This document shows, in pieces, positions 1 to 4,122 of a stretch of DNA of 6,836 nucleotides. Source of the stretch: Pirellulaceae bacterium. Its GTDB lineage: Bacteria; Planctomycetota; Planctomycetia; Pirellulales; Pirellulaceae. The position numbers were made by a program, and so were the translations under genes. Location of the stretch: assembly GCA_020846515.1 (NCBI GenBank), contig JADLDX010000701.1, positions 1-6,836 of the forward strand, read 5' to 3'. The notes below the pieces were generated by a model. That model was not told where the DNA came from. It searched no databases and worked only from the letters and a program-made list of their open reading frames with translations. Numbering within the stretch: position 1 is the first letter of the stretch; each line of letters begins with the position of its first letter.

Positions 1-2555
1 AAGACTCGCAGCCAGAGCTGATTTAGGCGCACGTCGGCTGGCGCTGAATCAGACAGCAGTTGATCCGCTAACGCCTTGGCTCGTTTCCGGAACAGATCAT
101 TGTTCATCACAAACAGGGATTGGGTCGGCACGACTGTTTGACTGCGTTGCCCTGCAATCTGCGCGGGATTGACGAAGTCGAAGAACGATCGCAGGCGGTC
201 GTTCGTCGCGGTGTTGGTTCGCATCACTGGCAGGTAAATCGTACGCAAGAACTCTTCCCCCGCACGTGGCTTGCGGTGCGCGTAGTTGGGCGGGTTCACT
301 CCCTGTTGAACCAGCGCTCCACAGTTCTCGAGCTCTTCAAGCACCAGGGCGGGACCACCGCCGCTCGCTTGCAGTTCGCCGCTGACCGCCAGCAATCCGT
401 CACGCAACGCTTCGGCGTCCAATCGCTGCCGATTCATGCGCCAGAAAAGTCGATTGTCGGGATCCACTTTCATCGCCGCCGCGTCATTCAAGCTGCTCAG
501 TCGATAGGTTCGGCTGAGCACGATGGAGCGAATCAATTGCTTTTGTGACCAGCCGCTGTTGATAAAGCGTGTCGCAAGGTGATCAAGTAAATCCGGATGC
601 GAAGGTGTCTCTCCGCGTGTACCGAAGTAGTCGACACTGCGGACAAGCCCCTCGCCGAACAGTTTCTGCCATATCCGATTGACTGTCACGCGAGGCGTGA
701 GAGGGTTGCGTCGGTCGGCCAGCCATTCGGCCAATTGCAATCGCCCACTTTGACCGCCCGGTATCTCTGGAAACTTGTCCCATGAAGCCACGCGCATCGT
801 TCCTCGAGGCATAACGGCCCCCGGCGCATAAGGGTTTCCTCGAATGTAAACGGGCATGTCGGCGGGAGTGTCGCCATCGCGCATCGCAAAAGCTCTCGGC
901 TTCTTGGACGCAAAGAATTCAGCATGCTCAATCGCCGGACCTAGTTGCTTGATTCTTTCTGCCAATTCGTTGCGTCTCTTGGTGAGCTCCTCCGTAGAGG
1001 AATCGCTCCGCGACTCCTCTGTTTTGGCATTATCTTTGACTTTGTCTTTTTCCTTACCGAGTTGCGGAGCAACTCGGCTACTTAAATCCCCGAGTTGCGG
1101 AGCAACGCGGTTACTTGAATTTCCGAGTTGCGGAGCAACTCGGCTACCGGCGTCGGCGAGCGTCTTTTGCTCGGCCATCAAACTTTCACGCTCGGCCTTC
1201 AGGCTGGCCAGCTTTTCAGCATGTTCAGATTCGAGCTTCTCTCGCGCCGCGATCTGGGCTTCAGTCTCCGGTAGCTCAGTCGCGTTGAGCATACTCCAGA
1301 CTCCGAAGGGAATCTTGTGTGTCGCGGGTGAGCTGCGAAGGATCCCGGCGATGCCGTAGTAATCGGGCAGCGCAATCGGATCGAACTTGTGATCGTGACA
1401 GCGGGCACAACCTAACGTCATTCCAAGAAATGCTGTGCCGATCTTGATGACCTGAGTATCGATATGGTCAGCTTCCATTTTTGCTTTATCGGGCTCGACA
1501 ATCTCGACATCGCCCACCATCAGAAATCCCGTTGCCGTAATGTTATCGGCACGCTCTAGAGGCGAGTCAGTCGGCAATAAGTCGCCGGCAACTTGTTCGC
1601 GCACGAAACGATCGAACGGCTTGTCTTTATAAAATGCCTCGATCAAGTAATCGCGGTATCGCCAGGCGTGCTCGGCGAACACATTATTGGACGTGCCCAC
1701 CATGTCCGCATACCCAGTCAGATCCAGCCAATGCCTGGCCCAGCGTTCGCCATACGCTCGGGAACTTAGCAATCGATCTACCACGGTTTCGCAGGCATGA
1801 GGCGAGTTATCGCGCACGAACGCTTCGATGTCGGCCGGCGTGGGAGGTAATCCCGTCAGATCGATGCTGACACGACGCAACCAAGTGTATCGATCCGCGT
1901 CAGCGACAGGCTGCACACTGGCGGCTTCCTGTCGGGCGAGAATAAAGTTATCCAGCGTGTCGATCGGCCAGGTATGATTATTGACCACGGGCGGCTTTGG
2001 ATCTGTAACCGGCTGAAACGCCCAATGCTTGCGTCCTTCGTCCAAGTCGATCTTCCGTGCAGCTGGCACATCGTCCGCTCGACGAGGATCGGGAGCACCC
2101 ATGGCTACCCACATCTCAAAATCCTTGATGACCGCCGCGGGCAACTTGCCCTTCGGAGGCATCTCGAGCTCTTCATAACGCAGTGCAGCCAAAAGCGGAC
2201 TTCGCTGAATGTCTCCAGGAACTATCGCCGCACCGGTATCGCCACCCTTTAACAAACCCACGCGATGGTCGACGCGAAGTCCTCCCTGCACAATCTTGGC
2301 ACCGGCTGCGTGGCACTCGTAGCAGTGTTCAACCAATACGGGACGAATCTTCATTTCAAAGAAGTTTATCTGGTCGGCCGTCGTGGCTGGCTCTTGCCCC
2401 CGTACCTCATCACGCAGCGGCCCAAAGAAAAGGAGTGCACAAATGAAACCGGTACAGCGAAGCCCAACCAGGTTATGTTCAGCGAGATTAAGTCTAAAGT
2501 GCCGAAGTAGGCTCAGGCCATCTACCAAGGCAAAACGAATTCGAACAATATTCAT
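1..2555 (-). CDS. PSCyt1-DUF1549-DUF1553 domain protein, partial (C-terminus off left edge)
   Basis: This frame is open for about 851 codons and has no stop before the window edge. Residues 29-47 form a hydrophobic export segment, preceded by an unusually long N-region of about 30 residues. The PSCyt1 module follows: FFEMKIRPVLVEHCYECH, with heme-type CxxCH at residues 78-82. DUF1549 spans roughly residues 195-400 and ends in GCARCHDHKFDP, with a second CxxCH at 383-387. A Lys/Glu-rich coiled-coil linker (about 425-545) contains three 11-residue VAPQLG repeats. DUF1553 begins near residue 600 (LAEWLADRRNPLTPRVTVNR) and includes the late motif VVPTQSLFVMNN, so perhaps 60-110 residues are missing. 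ATG 2555 is chosen because an in-frame TAG lies about 15 codons upstream and the only near downstream alternative is a TTG at 2528. The family is abundant in Planctomycetes, is usually followed by a DUF1501 gene, and probably binds c-type heme outside the cytoplasm. Its reaction is not established. Domain assignment is firm; function is unknown. Confidence 0.93.
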   Translation of the reverse strand, partial: MNIVRIRFALVDGLSLLRHFRLNLAEHNLVGLRCTGFICALLFFGPLRDEVRGQEPATTADQINFFEMKIRPVLVEHCYECHAAGAKIVQGGLRVDHRVGLLKGGDTGAAIVPGDIQRSPLLAALRYEELEMPPKGKLPAAVIKDFEMWVAMGAPDPRRADDVPAARKIDLDEGRKHWAFQPVTDPKPPVVNNHTWPIDTLDNFILARQEAASVQPVADADRYTWLRRVSIDLTGLPPTPADIEAFVRDNSPHACETVVDRLLSSRAYGERWARHWLDLTGYADMVGTSNNVFAEHAWRYRDYLIEAFYKDKPFDRFVREQVAGDLLPTDSPLERADNITATGFLMVGDVEIVEPDKAKMEADHIDTQVIKIGTAFLGMTLGCARCHDHKFDPIALPDYYGIAGILRSSPATHKIPFGVWSMLNATELPETEAQIAAREKLESEHAEKLASLKAERESLMAEQKTLADAGSRVAPQLGNSSNRVAPQLGDLSSRVAPQLGKEKDKVKDNAKTEESRSDSSTEELTKRRNELAERIKQLGPAIEHAEFFASKKPRAFAMRDGDTPADMPVYIRGNPYAPGAVMPRGTMRVASWDKFPEIPGGQSGRLQLAEWLADRRNPLTPRVTVNRIWQKLFGEGLVRSVDYFGTRGETPSHPDLLDHLATRFINSGWSQKQLIRSIVLSRTYRLSSLNDAAAMKVDPDNRLFWRMNRQRLDAEALRDGLLAVSGELQASGGGPALVLEELENCGALVQQGVNPPNYAHRKPRAGEEFLRTIYLPVMRTNTATNDRLRSFFDFVNPAQIAGQRSQTVVPTQSLFVMNNDLFRKRAKALADQLLSDSAPADVRLNQLWLRV
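1057..1147 (-). repeat. Triple 33-bp REP-like palindrome array inside the coding sequence
   Basis: Three copies start at exact 33-bp intervals (1057, 1090, 1123). Each is a 21-nt hairpin with 9-nt arms CCGAGTTGC and GCAACTCGG around a GGA loop. Copies 1 and 3 are perfect. Copy 2 has one arm mismatch (ACGCGG for ACTCGG). Each hairpin is followed by CTAC (TTAC in copy 2), so on the minus strand each element begins GTAG and then the hairpin, which is the layout of REP sequences mobilised by RAYT transposases. The two complete 12-nt spacers (1078-1089 and 1111-1122) differ at four positions, all transitions. Because 33 bp is 11 codons, the array stays in frame with the host gene and reads as three SRVAPQLG-like units at residues 471-503, in the linker between DUF1549 and DUF1553. 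The repeat structure is seen directly; the REP/RAYT assignment is inference. Confidence 0.85.
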
Positions 2556-2612
2556 GATTGGCCAACCCACTCCCAATTCGCTAACGCGTATCGCCTACTG
2601 AACTTGTCATAC

Positions 2613-2641
2613 ATGCTAACAGGGCTTTATGGCTCGAACAA
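2613..2641 (-). promoter_or_regulatory. Weak candidate promoter for the PSCyt1/DUF1549 gene
   Basis: On the minus strand, TTGTTC (2641-2636) and TAGCAT (2618-2613) are separated by 17 nt and lie about 60 nt upstream of ATG 2555. Each hexamer matches the sigma70 consensus at only about four of six positions. Planctomycete promoters are poorly defined, so this is tentative. Confidence 0.2.
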
Positions 2642-2685
2642 CTAGAATGGCTGTGACATTCCAGCCGGTCCGATCGATGGCCAAG

Positions 2686-2715
2686 TTGTCGGTCACAGAG
2701 CAGTGGGCTTAGAAT
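2686..2715 (+). promoter_or_regulatory. Candidate sigma70-type promoter for the Cdd1-like gene
   Basis: TTGTCG (2686-2691) and TAGAAT (2710-2715) are separated by 18 nt. The -10 box matches TATAAT at five of six positions and the -35 box matches at four of six. A transcript would start near 2722, giving a leader of about 40 nt before ATG 2764. The spacer contains GTCACAG (2692-2698), which is the inverse of CTGTGAC at 2651-2657. That pair could be an operator or chance. Confidence 0.35.
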
Positions 2716-2763
2716 TAAGCGAAGTAATTTGGAAACAGAGGCCCCAGCAATTGCTTCAGAATC

Positions 2764-3024
2764 ATGGCCGGCAACCTTCAAACTATACCGGGAATTGGTC
2801 GCACTTTTCAAAAGGACTTCGCTCGCATCGGAATCGAAAATGTCGAGCAACTGGTGGGCGCTGACGCTGAGAGCCTTTTCGAACAGCTTCAAACCGCCAA
2901 TAGTCGCGAAGACCATCCCACCAGTAATAACTACCTCTATGTGATCCGTATGGCCGTGTACTACGCCAACGGTGGACGCGATGCCGCGAAACTAAAGTGG
3001 AACTACTGGAAGAGTCCAGGTTAA
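2764..3024 (+). CDS. Small helix-hairpin-helix protein, Cdd1/pathogenicity-locus family
   Basis: An 86-residue protein. Residues 1-35 contain a helix-hairpin-helix signature (LQTIPGIGRTFQKDFARIGI), in which PGIG is the hairpin that usually contacts the DNA backbone non-specifically. The C-terminal half (YVIRMAVYYANGGRDAAKLKWNYWK) matches the characteristic ending of the Cdd1/'pathogenicity locus' family, small proteins of about 85-100 residues with no established biochemical role. As I recall the family, many members have a cysteine pair between the two halves (a C...DRC-type pattern); none is present here, and the protein has no cysteine at all. ATG 2764 is the only usual start after an in-frame TAA at 2725. 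No Shine-Dalgarno sequence is evident. The gene is divergent from the PSCyt1 gene and separated by 419 bp from the next gene, so it is probably transcribed alone. Family identity is fairly sure; nucleic-acid binding is inferred from the motif. Confidence 0.85.
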   Translation: MAGNLQTIPGIGRTFQKDFARIGIENVEQLVGADAESLFEQLQTANSREDHPTSNNYLYVIRMAVYYANGGRDAAKLKWNYWKSPG

Positions 3025-3124
3025 GGGCCTAACTGCGCCCAGCCAGATTATCCACTCCTTCCAGGTCTCAGTCGGTCTGCATCGACTCGACAGGCTCAAG
3101 TTGGGTTCAGTCTCGCCGCTGCGC

Positions 3125-3197
3125 GTAGCTACCGCTGCCAAGCTGCGAACGGTGGTGAACCGACGCAACGCCGCCACCGCCTGGCGACGGTGGCTAC
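3125..3197. repeat. Inverted pair of REP-like palindromes (BIME-like module)
   Basis: The left element begins GTAG (3125-3128) and has a stem CTACCG (3129-3134) paired with CGGTGG (3150-3155), six pairs including one G-T. The right element lies in the opposite orientation: CCACCG (3174-3179) pairs with CGGTGG (3188-3193), followed by CTAC (3194-3197), the complement of GTAG. The outer ends GTAGCTACCG and CGGTGGCTAC are inverted repeats matching at 9 of 10 positions, so the whole 73 bp can also fold as one larger cruciform. Two REP units in opposite orientation with GTAG heads outward are the layout of bacterial interspersed mosaic elements. The RAYT connection is inference. Confidence 0.65.
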
Positions 3198-3271
3198 GGT
3201 GCCCAAAAACTCGTCGAACACTGGCCGAGAGCATTCCGCAAAGGATCACCATCCCAAACAGCCACCATCGT

Positions 3272-3320
3272 GGTTTCCAAAAAGTTAAACTTTTTTCATA
3301 AATCTTTACATTTTTTTGAA
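3272..3320. promoter_or_regulatory. AT-rich tract with AAAAAG/CTTTTT hairpin
   Basis: This patch is far more AT-rich than its surroundings. It contains AAAAAG (3279-3284) and CTTTTT (3290-3295) around a TTAAA loop, followed by a further T-run at 3310-3317. I cannot assign confident -35 and -10 boxes. It could be an upstream promoter element for the PEP-CTERM gene, or a weak AU-hairpin terminator after the Cdd1-like gene. Its position, about 125-170 bp before ATG 3444, allows either. Confidence 0.25.
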
Positions 3321-3360
3321 ACAATCTGCCGCACAAGTGGCATCGGTTCACCAAGCCAGT

Positions 3361-3407
3361 CTGCATAGGGCCCAACTGACAAGGGCCAACTGCATAGGGC
3401 CTAACTG
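3361..3407 (+). repeat. Cluster of short direct repeats (CTGCATAGGGCCYAACTG)
   Basis: CTGCATAGGGCCCAACTG (3361-3378) and CTGCATAGGGCCTAACTG (3390-3407) are 18-bp direct repeats differing at one base and offset by 29 bp. Between them is a shortened version, AAGGGCCAACTG (3381-3392). The 12-mer AGGGCCTAACTG also occurs at 3024-3035, overlapping the last base of the Cdd1 stop codon, so copies lie at both ends of the intergenic region. The function is unknown. Confidence 0.6.
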
Positions 3408-3443
3408 GTTCATTGGTTTGGCACAGAAGAATCGAGCAACCTA

Positions 3444-4091
3444 ATGCGTCCGAAACTACTGTTAAATTGCTGTTTATTCTTGGCACTGAGCGTTTGCGGC
3501 CCGGATTTAGCGCAAGCGGATATGATTCTCAATTCGGTGGGCACCATTGAATGGGATCCTGCTGCGCTGCCGGGTGGACCTGGGCCAATAACGATTTCGG
3601 TTTCGGCGAATTCTACGCCTCCCAACGATAATGTTCTCAATGCATTTAGCGTCGGGTTGCGTTTTGTGGCTGAACCTGGCGCTACCGGTGCACTGCGTAT
3701 ATCTTCTGTCGCTCAACCTACCACCGACCGAGTCTTTGCCAATTATTCTGCACCTCTGGTGGTGGCCTTACAAGATTCGGTCTACAGCGTCAGTGGCGAC
3801 AATGCGCAGTTAGAGAATGTCGCGATCACGGCCAGTGGCCGCAGACTCTTTGAAATGTTTCTGGCTCCGCAAGGTGCCAATGTCTCTGGATCTTTCTTGA
3901 TCGTGGCCGATGGCCCCAAGAGCAATTACTTCACCACTACCGAGTTCGATGGTTTGAAGTACGGAAACGTCGGCAGTGGCGATTTCGTGCTGGGACGTGT
4001 GAATATCAATGTCACCAGTGTGCCCGAACCCGCCACGACTCTACTTCTCTCGCTCGCTGGCGGCTGGCTTGTATGGCGCCGTAAGCGTTAA
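3444..4091 (+). CDS. PEP-CTERM sorting-domain exported protein
   Basis: A 215-residue protein. Residues 1-26 are a typical signal peptide (MRPKLLLNCCLFLAL core, likely cleavage after AQA before Asp26 or nearby). The C-terminus is a textbook PEP-CTERM signal: VPEP at 193-196, a hydrophobic segment TLLLSLAGGWLVW at about 199-211, and the basic tail RRKR. Such proteins are exported by Sec, and an exosortase then cleaves at the PEP motif and removes the membrane anchor. In other bacteria they are linked to extracellular matrix and polysaccharide production. The middle (27-190) is rich in beta-forming residues and contains LNAFSVGLRF, reminiscent of cohesin-like beta sandwiches, but I cannot assign a family. 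All three cysteines (9, 10, 18) lie in the signal peptide, so the mature protein is cysteine-free. ATG 3444 places the signal peptide correctly; no strong Shine-Dalgarno is seen. The next gene starts 31 bp downstream on the same strand with no clear terminator between, so co-transcription is likely. Confidence 0.92.
   Translation: MRPKLLLNCCLFLALSVCGPDLAQADMILNSVGTIEWDPAALPGGPGPITISVSANSTPPNDNVLNAFSVGLRFVAEPGATGALRISSVAQPTTDRVFANYSAPLVVALQDSVYSVSGDNAQLENVAITASGRRLFEMFLAPQGANVSGSFLIVADGPKSNYFTTTEFDGLKYGNVGSGDFVLGRVNINVTSVPEPATTLLLSLAGGWLVWRRKR
4014..4088 (+). other. PEP-CTERM sorting signal (coding region)
   Basis: Codes for residues 191-215 of the preceding protein: the VPEP motif, a single hydrophobic segment and a terminal RRKR. 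This tripartite arrangement is the defining exosortase recognition signal. It implies an exosortase gene elsewhere in the genome; none is in this window. Confidence 0.9.
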
Positions 4092-4122
4092 TTGCATTTC
4101 TCATTTTTGAAAATGGTCTATC

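Larger units (their letters stand above)
3025..3443. other. Gene-free intergenic region with repeats and an AT-rich patch
   Basis: I see no credible gene on either strand in these 419 bp. Short frames here have no recognisable motifs and are composed of the repeats. The region holds, left to right, one copy of a short GGGCCTAACTG repeat directly after the Cdd1 stop, an inverted pair of GTAG-headed palindromes (3125-3197), a sharply AT-rich tract (about 3272-3320), and a cluster of further GGGCC-AACTG repeats (3361-3407) just before the PEP-CTERM gene. The promoter for that gene should lie here, most plausibly in or just after the AT-rich tract. Confidence 0.7.

Noticed and set aside
1057..1147. 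CRISPR array
   Set aside because: There are only three short palindromic units with 12-nt spacers that are near-copies of each other, inside a coding frame. CRISPR spacers are longer and unrelated.
120..2446. Plus-strand frames of 62-167 codons (for example 120-548, 856-1359, 2183-2446)
   Set aside because: They are antisense to the continuous PSCyt1/DUF1549/DUF1553 frame. The 856-1359 translation shows repeated SCGATRL units, which are just the REP-like palindromes read on the other strand.
2581..2916. Minus-strand 111-codon frame opposite the Cdd1-like gene
   Set aside because: It overlaps the Cdd1-like gene, whose family signature is clear, and would also cover the divergent promoter region. 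It has no motif of its own.
2992..3486. Minus-strand 164-codon frame across the intergenic region
   Set aside because: It crosses the palindrome pair, the AT-rich tract and both repeat clusters, overlaps the ends of two better-supported genes, and has no recognisable domain.
3444..3530. Lipoprotein signal (LSVC at residues 15-18) in the PEP-CTERM protein
   Set aside because: The residue before Cys is Val, not Gly, Ala or Ser. A normal AQA signal peptidase I site follows, and the C-terminus already has a complete PEP-CTERM anchor.
4092..4122. Rho-independent terminator between the PEP-CTERM and giant genes (CATTTT/AAAATG)
   Set aside because: The arms are AT-only apart from one pair, the loop is two bases, and no T-run follows, so it would not form a stable terminator.
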